A stretch of 64,000 nt of DNA from JAKZVK01 sp965248255 (GTDB taxonomy: Bacteria; Acidobacteriota; Terriglobia; Bryobacterales; UBA6623). The notes under the pieces are model-generated. The model ran no database searches and was not told where the DNA came from. It saw only the letters and a program-made list of their open reading frames with translations. Shown in pieces: positions 8,881-17,050 of this stretch. Every line of letters begins with the position of its first letter. Position 1 is the stretch's first letter. Location of the stretch: contig CBDFIW010000003.1 in the NCBI GenBank assembly GCA_965248255.1, forward strand, positions 1,922,001-1,986,000, read 5' to 3'. Made by a program: the position numbers and the translations under genes.

Positions 8881-9078
8881 CTACTCCCCTTCGCCTTTGG
8901 CACGGTTCTTGGAACCCAGCGGCCGGCCTCTCTTGCGTTCCTGGGCATCCTTCATCCATGACGGCGGGCGTCCGCGACGCTTCCCTCTGCCTCGTGCCAG
9001 GCGCTCCAGGGAAATGATCGCATCTTCAATCTGCTCCCTTTCGTGCCTCAACTCACCAAGAATTTTGTTGACATCCAT
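8881..9078 (-). CDS. Small protein with two GRP (AT-hook-like) motifs
   Basis: A 65-residue protein begins MDVNKILGELRHEREQ. The start at 9078 is fixed by GGAGGT seven bases upstream; a TTG start at 9093 would put the Shine-Dalgarno inside the gene. The N-terminal half is a predicted amphipathic helix rich in Glu and Arg. The C-terminal half has two basic GRP motifs (KRRGRPPSW and RKRGRPLGS), like the minor-groove-binding core of AT hooks. A small DNA-binding or nucleoid-associated role is inferred. I have seen similar proteins in Acidobacteria, but no function is known to me. It has a strong promoter and an adjoining palindrome (9228-9289) and a ~140-nt leader. Confidence 0.75.
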   Translation of the reverse strand: MDVNKILGELRHEREQIEDAIISLERLARGRGKRRGRPPSWMKDAQERKRGRPLGSKNRAKGEGE

Positions 9079-9227
9079 CAGACAGACCTCCAATTATCTA
9101 TAGGCGAGGACGCTAATCGAAACAAGCTTTGGCGGGTCCTCGATCTGCGATCGGCCGGGGCATCGACAGCGGACCTCTGTTCTGAAAGTGGAACGGCATA
9201 CTACAAGTCTAGCGCCCTACAGCAACT

Positions 9228-9256
9228 TTTATAGCAAACGAAGTGAGGGGTGTCAA
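9228..9256 (-). promoter_or_regulatory. Near-consensus sigma70-type promoter for the small GRP protein gene
   Basis: On the minus strand TTGACA (9256-9251) is followed after exactly 17 bases by TATAAA (9233-9228). Transcription would start near 9221 and give a leader of about 140 nt before the ATG at 9078. This is the strongest promoter-like sequence seen in the window. Confidence 0.75.
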
Positions 9257-9289
9257 CAAATTTGTTCTGGTTTCAGAACAAATTTATTG
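9254..9289. promoter_or_regulatory. Large palindrome overlapping the -35 box (candidate operator)
   Basis: AAATTTGTTCTG (9258-9269), spacer GTTT, then CAGAACAAATTT (9274-9285) is a perfect 12-base inverted repeat. Allowing one mismatch the arms extend to 16 bases (CAAcAAATTTGTTCTG). It touches the -35 hexamer of the promoter at 9228-9256. No T-run follows on either strand, so a terminator is unlikely; a dimeric regulator's operator is the better reading. Confidence 0.65.
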
Positions 9290-9433
9290 TTTCGCGGCGG
9301 TCTGCCGTTCGCCATCAGCCGTTTGGGCGTTCCCAGGGGCCTGGAGCGATGGGCATTTGACCGGCGGGGCCGTGCAAGCTGTCCAGCAGATACCGGACTG
9401 GGCCCGCGATATCTATTATGCACCAAAACGGCT

Positions 9434-10873
9434 TCATCGAAAAGCCCTAATTTTGCGCCGCCCAAAATAAAACGGCAGGCCCAGCGAGATCAGCGCAAGG
9501 CCCAGTAGCGATTCCCGCGGGGAATCGAACAGCGTCATCACGACCAGGCACGCCGCCATGATGACGAACAGGGCGGGCACGACGGGGTAGCCGAGGGTGC
9601 GGTACGGCCGGTGCAGGCCCGGTTGCTTGCGGCGCAGCACGAACACGGTGGTGGCGGTCATGCCGTAAAGAATCCAACTGGCGAACATCACGTAGGTGAA
9701 GAGCTCTTCGAAATTGCCCGTCAGGACAAGCACCGCCGACCAGGTGCTGAGCGCGACGATCGAAACGTGGGGCGTACGGAAGCGGGAGTGGACGCGTCCC
9801 AGCGCGGGGAAAAAGTAGCGGTCGCTCGCCATGGCATAGGGTACGCGGGCACCGGAAAGAATCGAGCCGTTTAGCGCTGCAAAGATGGAGATCATGGCCG
9901 CCAGAGCGACGGCGTCGCCGCCGGTGGCCCCCAGGAACTTGCGCGCGGCTTCGCTGGCGACGCGGTCTGCAACCGCCGCTTCCGACGCCGAGAGGGCGTA
10001 GAAGTAGGCGACATTGGTCACGAGGTAAATGGAGAGGACCGCGAGGACGCCGTAGATCAACGACCGTGGGATGTTCTTGTGCGGCTCGCTGATCTCGCCC
10101 GAGACCTGGTTCAGGTTGCTCCATCCGTCGTAAGCCCACAGCGCCGCTACCAGGGCCGCGAAGAAACCGGACAGTCCCCCGGTGTGGGAGACGGTCGAAG
10201 CCAGGTTCTCGCTACTCCCGCCCCCGAGCAACGCGGCGAGCAGCACGATCGCGAGGATGATGACGATCTTCAAAGCCGTCACCCACGATTGCACCCGCCC
10301 GCCAACCTTGACCCCGAAGTAATTCACCCAGGCCAGGCTGAAAATCAACCCCATGGCGAGGATCTGGCCGTAGCTGACGCTCAACGGCCAGCCGGCAAAG
10401 GGGGACAGAATGACGAACGCTGGGGATTCGAGCTGCGGCCAGAAGTTGGCCAGGTAGTAGAAAAAGGCCGTGGCCAAGGTGGCGATGCTACCGCTCTTGG
10501 CGACCGCGAAGTGCGTCCAACCGTAGAGGAAACTCGGCAGCGGACCGTAGGCTTCGCGCAGATAGACGTAGTCTCCGCCGGCGTGCGGTAGGGCGGCCCC
10601 GAGCTCGGCGTAAGTGAGGGCGCCTGCCAACGAGAGCAAGCCGCCAACGGCGAATACGGCCAGAACCATAGCGGGCGTGCCCACTTCGCTGATCATGGTT
10701 TTGGGAACTAGGAAGATGCCGCTGCCGATGATCGTCCCCACGACGATGGAGGCGGCTTCCCAGCGTCCCAGCGAACGCACCAGGCCCGGTTGACGGCCGG
10801 ACGGCCCGGAGCCGGCGGGCGACTGCTGAAGGGGTTTTCGCTCAGGTTCTACTGTCTGCACGAGTCCCCCCAA
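9434..10873 (-). CDS. APC-superfamily amino acid permease
   Basis: The 479-residue integral membrane protein has about 12 hydrophobic segments. The first helix carries the APC hallmark GTIIGSGIFLVPKTM; the next segments (LTYAELGAALPHAGGDYVYL) fit the LAT/YfnA-like amino acid transporter branch. It would import or exchange amino acids across the inner membrane; the substrate cannot be read from sequence. The N-terminal ~35 residues are hydrophilic and cytoplasmic, and a later start is possible. It lies 64 bases after an SSS-family symporter on the same strand, so they may be co-transcribed. Confidence 0.9.
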   Translation of the reverse strand: MGGLVQTVEPERKPLQQSPAGSGPSGRQPGLVRSLGRWEAASIVVGTIIGSGIFLVPKTMISEVGTPAMVLAVFAVGGLLSLAGALTYAELGAALPHAGGDYVYLREAYGPLPSFLYGWTHFAVAKSGSIATLATAFFYYLANFWPQLESPAFVILSPFAGWPLSVSYGQILAMGLIFSLAWVNYFGVKVGGRVQSWVTALKIVIILAIVLLAALLGGGSSENLASTVSHTGGLSGFFAALVAALWAYDGWSNLNQVSGEISEPHKNIPRSLIYGVLAVLSIYLVTNVAYFYALSASEAAVADRVASEAARKFLGATGGDAVALAAMISIFAALNGSILSGARVPYAMASDRYFFPALGRVHSRFRTPHVSIVALSTWSAVLVLTGNFEELFTYVMFASWILYGMTATTVFVLRRKQPGLHRPYRTLGYPVVPALFVIMAACLVVMTLFDSPRESLLGLALISLGLPFYFGRRKIRAFR

Positions 10874-10937
10874 GGGGCTGGCGAGTGCTTCGACCTCAAA
10901 CCGAAGGCCGTTTCAAGACTGGACATGTTCGTTCACA

Positions 10938-12413
10938 TCAAAGCTCGAGTAGACGACCTGTGGGCCTGGCTCCGGATGGCAGCAAAGACGCCGCGTACCC
11001 GGCGGCAAACGTGGCGGTCGAGCCGATGACGACGTACCACGTCCACGCGACCTCAGTTCGGAACGTGACGTAGAGGATCACGGTAAGCCCGACCGCCAAG
11101 GCGACGATGGCGTGGTTCTCTCTCACCCGTCGGGTCAAGATTCCCAACCCGAAGACCCCCAACAAGGCGCCGAGCGGAACGGAGGCGATGGCTAGCCCCG
11201 CCTCCAACACCGAACCCCACTTGCGGGCCAGCACGGCAATCCCAAGGAGCACGGCGCCCCAGAACAGAGTCACCCCTCGCGAGAGCTTCAGGTACTGCTG
11301 GTCGCTGATCTCGGATTTGCCGAATAGCGGGACGTAGAAATCCATCACGGTCGCGGACGCCAGCGAGTTCAACGCCGCGCTCAAATTCGACATCGCCGCC
11401 GCCAGGATCGCCGCTACCACAATCCCCGCCGCGGGGGTGGGCAGATGGGACCAGACGAACTCCGGGTACAACCGGTCAAGCGGCTCCGGCGGCTCCGTGC
11501 CCGCGCTTTGATGAAGCACATACAGCGTGACTCCGATCACGAGGAACAGCGTGAACTGGAAGGCGATCACGATCCAGCTCGATAACAGCGCCAGGCGGCT
11601 GTCACGCTCGGTCCTCGCACTGAGCAACCGTTGAACGAAAAGCTGGTCGGTTCCGTGCGTCGCGGTGGTGAGAAAGGCGCCGCCCAGCAGTCCGGCCCAA
11701 AACGAATACGTACGCGAGAAGAACTCGCGTGTGGGCTCGAAGCCGAAGTCGAACACCTGGAACTTCCCCTCGGCGGATGCCACGCCGCTCACCGTTTCCC
11801 AACCGGCGGGGATCTGCTCCAGGATCAAGACGAAGCTGAGAACGGCCCCCGAAACGTAGAGAACCATCTGCACCACGTCGGTCCAGATCACGGCTTTCAT
11901 ACCGCCTTCGAAGGTGTAGAACAGCGTCAGCAGCGAGATGATCACGATCGAGGCGAACTCGCCGGTGTCCAATACAACGGACACGACCAACGAGATGGCG
12001 AATACCCGCACGCCTTCCGCCAACGACCGGGTCACCAGAAAGGTCGCCGCGGTCAGGCGTCGAATCCGCTCACCAAAGCGTCGCCGCATCAGCTCATAGG
12101 CCGTGAACATGCGGCCTTCGAAGTACCGCGGGATGAACAGCACCGAGATAACAAGTCGCGCAACCAGATAGCCCAGCACGACCTGCAGGAACCCCAAATT
12201 GCCGTTGAAGGCCAGGGCGGGCGTGCCGATGATGGTCAGCGTGCTCGTCTCGGCAGCGACGATCGAGAGTGAGATGGCCCACCAGGGCGCGCTCTTGCCG
12301 CCGAGGAAGTAGTCCTGCAGGGACTTCTGGGAGCGCCGGAAGCGAGCGCCAAATACCGTGATCGTGATAAGATAGACGGCGATTAGGCTGACGTCGAGAA
12401 GGCGATCGGGCAA
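10938..12413 (-). CDS. Sodium:solute symporter (SSS family)
   Basis: The 491-residue protein has about 13 predicted membrane helices starting at LLDVSLIAVYLITITVFGA. It shows SSS features: SKSAPWWAISLSIVAAETS-like residues in helix 2 (GGKSAPWWAISLSIVAAETS) and the central helix SNLSAALNSLASATVMDFY, which in SSS proteins carries Na+-site residues. Uptake of a solute (sugar, carboxylate or similar) with sodium is the family role; the substrate is unknown. It is upstream of the APC permease in the same orientation. Confidence 0.9.
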   Translation of the reverse strand: MPDRLLDVSLIAVYLITITVFGARFRRSQKSLQDYFLGGKSAPWWAISLSIVAAETSTLTIIGTPALAFNGNLGFLQVVLGYLVARLVISVLFIPRYFEGRMFTAYELMRRRFGERIRRLTAATFLVTRSLAEGVRVFAISLVVSVVLDTGEFASIVIISLLTLFYTFEGGMKAVIWTDVVQMVLYVSGAVLSFVLILEQIPAGWETVSGVASAEGKFQVFDFGFEPTREFFSRTYSFWAGLLGGAFLTTATHGTDQLFVQRLLSARTERDSRLALLSSWIVIAFQFTLFLVIGVTLYVLHQSAGTEPPEPLDRLYPEFVWSHLPTPAAGIVVAAILAAAMSNLSAALNSLASATVMDFYVPLFGKSEISDQQYLKLSRGVTLFWGAVLLGIAVLARKWGSVLEAGLAIASVPLGALLGVFGLGILTRRVRENHAIVALAVGLTVILYVTFRTEVAWTWYVVIGSTATFAAGYAASLLPSGARPTGRLLEL

Positions 12414-12561
12414 CGGTCGGCTCCGGAAGCGAGCCAGGATTGTATCAGATCGCGCAACGGACCTCGTTCGCGGCCCGTCTTCTTGTTTGAAAGCCGAGTT
12501 CAGGACGTAGGGAGCTCCGAGGGGCGCCGCCGGCGATGAAGAAAATTTGTCCGGGGAGCCC

Positions 12562-12590
12562 TTGCTAACAGCTTGAAGCTGCTATATACT
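12562..12590 (+). promoter_or_regulatory. Candidate promoter of the TPR protein gene
   Basis: TTGCTA (12562-12567), 17 bases, TATACT (12585-12590), 106 bases before the likely ATG at 12697. The spacer contains the small palindrome AGCTTgAAGCT. Confidence 0.45.
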
Positions 12591-12696
12591 CCCCCATTAG
12601 TCCCGGCGTTCTCGACACCGAAGCTGAGATTGACTGGAGGCTTTCCCCGTCGCGGACCCCGTGGGAGATATGAATCCGGATTGTTGGAGTTTTGCC

Positions 12697-13923
12697 ATGC
12701 TTAGACGCTTCACTGATCTTGCCCTGACGGCCTGTCTGGCCTTGCTGGTCACCGGCGCCGCCGTTCCCTCACCTCAGGAGAAAACGGAGAAAGTGCCGAA
12801 GGATCAGAAGGAATACGAGCTGATCACGAGCACGTTCAAAGAGACCGACGCGGCCAAGAAGCTCCAGCTTCTGGATCAGTGGAAAAAAGCGTACCCTGAG
12901 ACGGCGTTCGACCTCGAGCGCTTGCAGCATTACATGAGAGCCTTCCAGGGCGCGAACCAGCCGGCCAAGGCCGTAGAAGTGGCGAAGGAGTTGCTCAAGG
13001 AGAAGGAGGGGGACTTCGAGGCCCACGCTACGATCAGCAGCCTCACGCCGACGCTTGGCAAGACCGACGCCGCAACGTTGAGTGACGGCGCGTCGGCCGC
13101 CAAGGCGCTGGTGAACGGCGGCATCGAGAAGCAGTTCCAAGCGGCCAACAAGCCGCAACAGGTGAGCGACCAGCAGTGGAGCGACGCCAGGAAGCAGATC
13201 GCAACCTCCGCGCATCAAACACTGGGCTGGATCGCCATACAGCGCAAGGACCATAAGACGGCGGAAGCCGAGGTCACGAAGGCCCTGAAGCTCAACCCCA
13301 ATTCCGGGCAACTCTCGTACTGGCTCGGAACGGAGGTGCTGGCCCAGGGCGACCCGAGCAAGAATGAGTTGGCTCTCTTCTCGCTGGCTCGGGCTGCGGC
13401 CTACTCGGGACCGGGTGCGCTGCCGCCGGCCGGGCGGCAACAGGTGGCCGAGTACCTGGCGAAGGTTTACCAGAGCTATGCCGGTTCGGAGGCCGGTCTC
13501 GCGGAGCTCAAGGAAACAGCCAAGACACAGGCCTTCCCCCCGTCGGATTTGAAGATCGAGGACGCCGCCACGCGCAAATTCAAGGCTGAGCAGAAGTCCC
13601 GCCAAGAAAACCCGCTGCTGTGGAAGTTCCTCGACATCAAGGCGAACCTGTTAGGACCCAAGGGTGACACCATTTGGGGCGATCTGAATCGCAAGCTGAC
13701 CCCGAAGATGCGCATGTTCGTCGTGTCATCGAGCCCGGCGACGCGGCCCAGGACCATCAACCTGAGCAGCAAACAAGGTGGCGCTGTCGAACTCGTGCTG
13801 AACCTCGAGAACCGCCTCAGGACGGGGGTAGGAGCCGGTCGCCAGATTACTTTCGAGGGCGTCGCCGCCGCTCTGACGAAAGAGCCTTTCAAGCTGACCC
13901 TGAACGACGGTAAGCTCCAGTAG
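12697..13923 (+). CDS. Secreted TPR-like protein
   Basis: The ATG at 12697 has GGAG eight bases upstream and opens directly into a signal sequence (MLRRFTDLALTACLALLVTG); the frame itself extends to a GTG at 12661. The 408-residue product is rich in Lys, Glu, Gln and Ala and has degenerate helical repeats, clearest at residues ~175-225 (HQTLGWIAIQRKDHKTAEAE, ALKLNPNSGQLSYWLGTEVL), typical of tetratricopeptide folds. It probably acts as a periplasmic scaffold or lipoprotein-like partner. The C-terminal ~100 residues lack repeats and have several beta-type segments. No enzymatic motif is seen, and flanking genes give no functional hint. Confidence 0.75.
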   Translation: MLRRFTDLALTACLALLVTGAAVPSPQEKTEKVPKDQKEYELITSTFKETDAAKKLQLLDQWKKAYPETAFDLERLQHYMRAFQGANQPAKAVEVAKELLKEKEGDFEAHATISSLTPTLGKTDAATLSDGASAAKALVNGGIEKQFQAANKPQQVSDQQWSDARKQIATSAHQTLGWIAIQRKDHKTAEAEVTKALKLNPNSGQLSYWLGTEVLAQGDPSKNELALFSLARAAAYSGPGALPPAGRQQVAEYLAKVYQSYAGSEAGLAELKETAKTQAFPPSDLKIEDAATRKFKAEQKSRQENPLLWKFLDIKANLLGPKGDTIWGDLNRKLTPKMRMFVVSSSPATRPRTINLSSKQGGAVELVLNLENRLRTGVGAGRQITFEGVAAALTKEPFKLTLNDGKLQ

Positions 13924-14008
13924 ACGTAGCCTCGCGATCTCCATCCTCCTGAGGTTCAGACCGTCAAGTTCTGGACGCTCTCTGCGGGCGGCCGCTGGTG
14001 AAAGACGT

Positions 14009-14659
14009 ATGTCCAGCCTCCGCCGGCGAATTCTGCGTTTTCATCGCCCCTTCGGGCGCTACTTCCGGGCCAAGCGCCTGCGAAGGTTCTCCAGGGTCTT
14101 CGGGTTGGACGAGCACACACAGCTGCTCGACCTGGGCGGCTATGCCTACTACTGGGGTTTCCTCGAACATCCGACGCGCGTCACGATCTTGAATCTCGAG
14201 CCCCCCATCGAGGGGCATGGCGGATTCGATTGGGTGATTGGCGATGCCAGGCGGCTTCCGTTTCGAGACCGCGCGTTCCGCGTTGTGTTCTCCAACTCCC
14301 TCGTCGAGCACATCCTTGGGGAGGGCGGCCGCCGCGCGTTTGCCCACGAGGTGCAGCGTGTCGGGGAACGCTTCTATGTTCAGACCCCCAACCGCTGGTT
14401 TCCCGTCGAACCGCACTTGATGACGCCGCTGATTCACTTTCTGCCAAGGTCGGTGCAACGGAGGCTGGTGCGGAACTTCACGGTGTGGGGAATCCTGGGT
14501 CGTCCGTCGCATGAGGAAGCAGTGGAGTTCTTGGGCCTGACTGAGCTACTTGAACGGAAAGAGCTGCAAGGGCTATTTCCTCGGGCAAGGCTGTGGCGAG
14601 AGCGATTTCTCGGCCTGACGAAGTCTTGGATCGCGGTGTCGGCGGGGGATGAGGGGTGA
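14009..14659 (+). CDS. SAM-dependent methyltransferase, class I
   Basis: A 216-residue protein of the Methyltransf_11 type. The SAM-binding glycine-rich motif is LLDLGGYAYYWGF (residues ~38-50), followed by an acidic strand end (LNLEPP), then the DARRLPFRDRAFRVVFSNSL segment typical of motif III with a following VEH. Ubiquinone/polyketide, lipid or sugar methylation is possible; the acceptor is unknown. The N-terminus is Arg-rich. It is convergent with nothing and stands alone between a TPR protein and an S9 peptidase. Confidence 0.82.
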   Translation: MSSLRRRILRFHRPFGRYFRAKRLRRFSRVFGLDEHTQLLDLGGYAYYWGFLEHPTRVTILNLEPPIEGHGGFDWVIGDARRLPFRDRAFRVVFSNSLVEHILGEGGRRAFAHEVQRVGERFYVQTPNRWFPVEPHLMTPLIHFLPRSVQRRLVRNFTVWGILGRPSHEEAVEFLGLTELLERKELQGLFPRARLWRERFLGLTKSWIAVSAGDEG

Positions 14660-14700
14660 GATAGGGTTCGGCTGGCGGAGCGCCGGTTCACAGCCGGCTG

Positions 14701-16929
14701 ATGGGCGCTCAGTATAATCGGTGGGTGATCGCCAAGCTCTTCCGCTGTTCAGCCATCACGCTCTCGCTTTGCCTCGCGGTTACGGTAGCAGCGGCCGAGC
14801 CGGCAAAACTCCGTCTTGAGGACATTTTTGCCGATCCCGGCATCACCGGGCCCAGTCCCAAGCAGTTCCAGTGGAGCCCGGACGGCCGCACCCTGACCTA
14901 CATCCTGCCGCGCGAAGACGGTGAAAAGCGTGACCTCTGGGCGGTGGCGCCCGCTGCGAGCCAAAAGCGCGTCCTGGTGAGCCACAAACAGCTCTCGCAG
15001 CTTGCTCCTCCCGCGGACAAAGTCGCCGGTAACGAGCGCGAACGAGAGCGGCTGCTGCGCCATTCGGTGGCGGCTTATCGTTGGTCGCCGGACTCGAAGT
15101 CGATTCTCTTCGCCAGCGGCGGACAGCTCTATCTCTACGACGTGTCGGCCGAGAAAGCGCGCCCCGTCGCCGAGGACAAGAGGGGCGTTCGCGACCCGAA
15201 GTTCTCCCCTAACGGACGCTGGATCTCGTTCCTGTACCAGCACGACATCTGGCTAGCGCCGGCGAGCGGCGGCGAGGCGCGCCGGCTGACCACAGGAGCC
15301 GGCGACGACTTGCTCCACGGCGACCTCGACTGGGTCTATCCGGAAGAATTCGGCATTCGTTCGGGCTATGCGTGGTCGCCGGACTCACGCCGCGTGGCGT
15401 TCCTCGAAATCGACCAGCGCCCGGTCCCGAAGTATCCGATCGCGTACCTAGCTCCTTTCAAGCATCGGCTGGAGTTGCAGCGCTACCCCAAAGCGGGTGA
15501 TGCGAATCCGAAGGTGCGCGTCGGCGTGATCGCCGCCCGCCCCGGCGCCCGCAAGAAACCCCGCGTTGTTTGGATGAGGGGCGAGGCTGAATACACGCCT
15601 CGTTTCGCTTGGGCCGGGGATGAACTGCTGGCCATTCAACGGTTGAACCGCGAGCAGAACGAGACGGAGATCGTCTTCGCCGACGCCGGCGACGGCCGTG
15701 CGCGTACCGTCTTGCAAGCGAAAGACCCGCACTGGATCAACATCACCAACGACCTGACGGTCCTCAAAGGGTCGCAGGAGTTCCTTTGGACCTCCGAGCG
15801 CAGCGGTTTCCGTCACATCGAACTCTACGGCTACGACGGGACGCGCAAGCGGACGCTGACCGGGGGCGAGTGGGAAGTCAAAGCCATCGAGGGCGTTGAT
15901 GAGAAGAGCGGCTGGGTGTACTACACCTCAAACGAGGACAACCCTTTGGGCAGCGACCTCTACCGCGCCCGTCTCGATGGCAGTGACAAGGAGCGGATGA
16001 CCCGTTTCGGAGGCACGCACACCGTCAAGCTAAACTCCGACGCAACGGCCTATAGCGACCGCCATTCGGCGCTCGGCGTGGCGCCGGAGTGGAGCGTCCG
16101 GCACTTGTCCTCTGACCGCGTTACGGTGATTCATCGGGCGCGGTCTCTCGATGACCTTCAGCTCGTCAAGCCGGAGTTCATCGAGTGGTCCACGGACGAC
16201 GGGGCTCTGGTTCGCGCCATGATGCTGAAGCCGCGCGAAACCGAGCCGGGGAAACAGCACCCCGTCCTGATCTACGTCTACGGCGGGCCGCGAGCGCCGA
16301 CCATCCGGGACGCCTGGGGAGGCCGGGGCCGGTACCTGTTCCATCAGTACTTGGTGCAGAAGAGTTACGTGGTGTTCTACGTGGACGACCGTGCCTCGTC
16401 GCGGCTCGGCCATCGCTACGAAGCGGCCCTGTCGCGCAACTACGGTCCGGTCGCTGCCTGGGATTACGAGTTCGCTGCCGAGAAGATCAAGGCGATGGAC
16501 TTCGTCGATCCCGAGCGCGTCGCGCTGTGGGGCTGGAGCGGAGGCGGCTTCAGCACCTGTTTCGCGCTCACCCACAGCAAGGCGTTCAAGCTGGGCATCG
16601 CGGTTGCGCCGGTGACGGATTGGCGGCTGTACGACTCGATCTACACCGAGCGTTACATGGGGCATCCTGAAAAGGAGCCCGAAGCCTACGTTCGAACATC
16701 AGCCGTCGAGGCCGCGGCGGATCTGCATGGGCCGCTGCTGCTCGTCCATCCCACGGCCGACGACAACGTGCACTTCCAGAACACGGTGGCGATGATCGAC
16801 GCGTTGGTGGAGGCGGGTAAGCCCTACGACCTGTTGCTTTATCCTGGCAAAACGCATTCGCTGCACGGAAACAGGGCGCGGTTGCATTTGTTTCGTTCGA
16901 TTGAACGGTACCTTGATAGCCACTTGTAG
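14701..16929 (+). CDS. Prolyl oligopeptidase-family serine peptidase (S9, DPP IV-like)
   Basis: The 742-residue exported enzyme has a signal sequence (hydrophobic core ~residues 15-32), an N-terminal beta-propeller-like domain (DPP IV N-terminal, residues ~45-480, with WSPDG/WSPDS repeats) and a C-terminal alpha/beta-hydrolase peptidase domain. The catalytic triad is visible: Ser in GWSGGGF, Asp in HPTADDNVHF and His in GKTHSLHG. It would trim dipeptides or short peptides, often after Pro or Ala, in the periplasm. Both the motif spacing and total length match the DPP IV/S9B subfamily. An in-frame GTG at 14725 is a possible alternative start. Confidence 0.93.
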   Translation: MGAQYNRWVIAKLFRCSAITLSLCLAVTVAAAEPAKLRLEDIFADPGITGPSPKQFQWSPDGRTLTYILPREDGEKRDLWAVAPAASQKRVLVSHKQLSQLAPPADKVAGNERERERLLRHSVAAYRWSPDSKSILFASGGQLYLYDVSAEKARPVAEDKRGVRDPKFSPNGRWISFLYQHDIWLAPASGGEARRLTTGAGDDLLHGDLDWVYPEEFGIRSGYAWSPDSRRVAFLEIDQRPVPKYPIAYLAPFKHRLELQRYPKAGDANPKVRVGVIAARPGARKKPRVVWMRGEAEYTPRFAWAGDELLAIQRLNREQNETEIVFADAGDGRARTVLQAKDPHWINITNDLTVLKGSQEFLWTSERSGFRHIELYGYDGTRKRTLTGGEWEVKAIEGVDEKSGWVYYTSNEDNPLGSDLYRARLDGSDKERMTRFGGTHTVKLNSDATAYSDRHSALGVAPEWSVRHLSSDRVTVIHRARSLDDLQLVKPEFIEWSTDDGALVRAMMLKPRETEPGKQHPVLIYVYGGPRAPTIRDAWGGRGRYLFHQYLVQKSYVVFYVDDRASSRLGHRYEAALSRNYGPVAAWDYEFAAEKIKAMDFVDPERVALWGWSGGGFSTCFALTHSKAFKLGIAVAPVTDWRLYDSIYTERYMGHPEKEPEAYVRTSAVEAAADLHGPLLLVHPTADDNVHFQNTVAMIDALVEAGKPYDLLLYPGKTHSLHGNRARLHLFRSIERYLDSHL

Positions 16930-17011
16930 GCGTGGACCGCTGCGTCCACTCCGGCGCCGCGGAGTTGCTCTCGTTTCATACCAGAGATGAGCCTCGCTGC
17001 CAAGGCGGCCA

Positions 17012-17037
17012 GGGCGGACACAGCGGTCCGCCCCTAC
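17012..17037. repeat. REP-like palindrome, family 1 (GGGCGGAC...GTCCGCCCCTAC)
   Basis: GGGCGGAC acagcg GTCCGCCC followed by CTAC, in the gap between converging genes. Near-identical units occur at 50624-50650 and, more diverged, at 24784-24809. Half-similar sequence GGACCGCTGCGTCC lies at about 16935-16950. Confidence 0.65.
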
Positions 17038-17050
17038 AAGCTGTTTCGTG

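Larger units (their letters stand above)
9094..9433. other. Intergenic region with regulatory signals, no gene
   Basis: These 340 bases hold the promoter and palindrome given separately and the transcribed leader of the small GRP gene. Within the leader, CGAGGAC (9105-9111) can pair with GTCCTCG (9136-9142). Bases 9290-9433 show no convincing ORF. Confidence 0.6.

Noticed and set aside
9254..9289. Palindrome as rho-independent terminator of the APC permease
   Set aside because: No T-run on the minus strand after it; a near-perfect promoter begins there instead.
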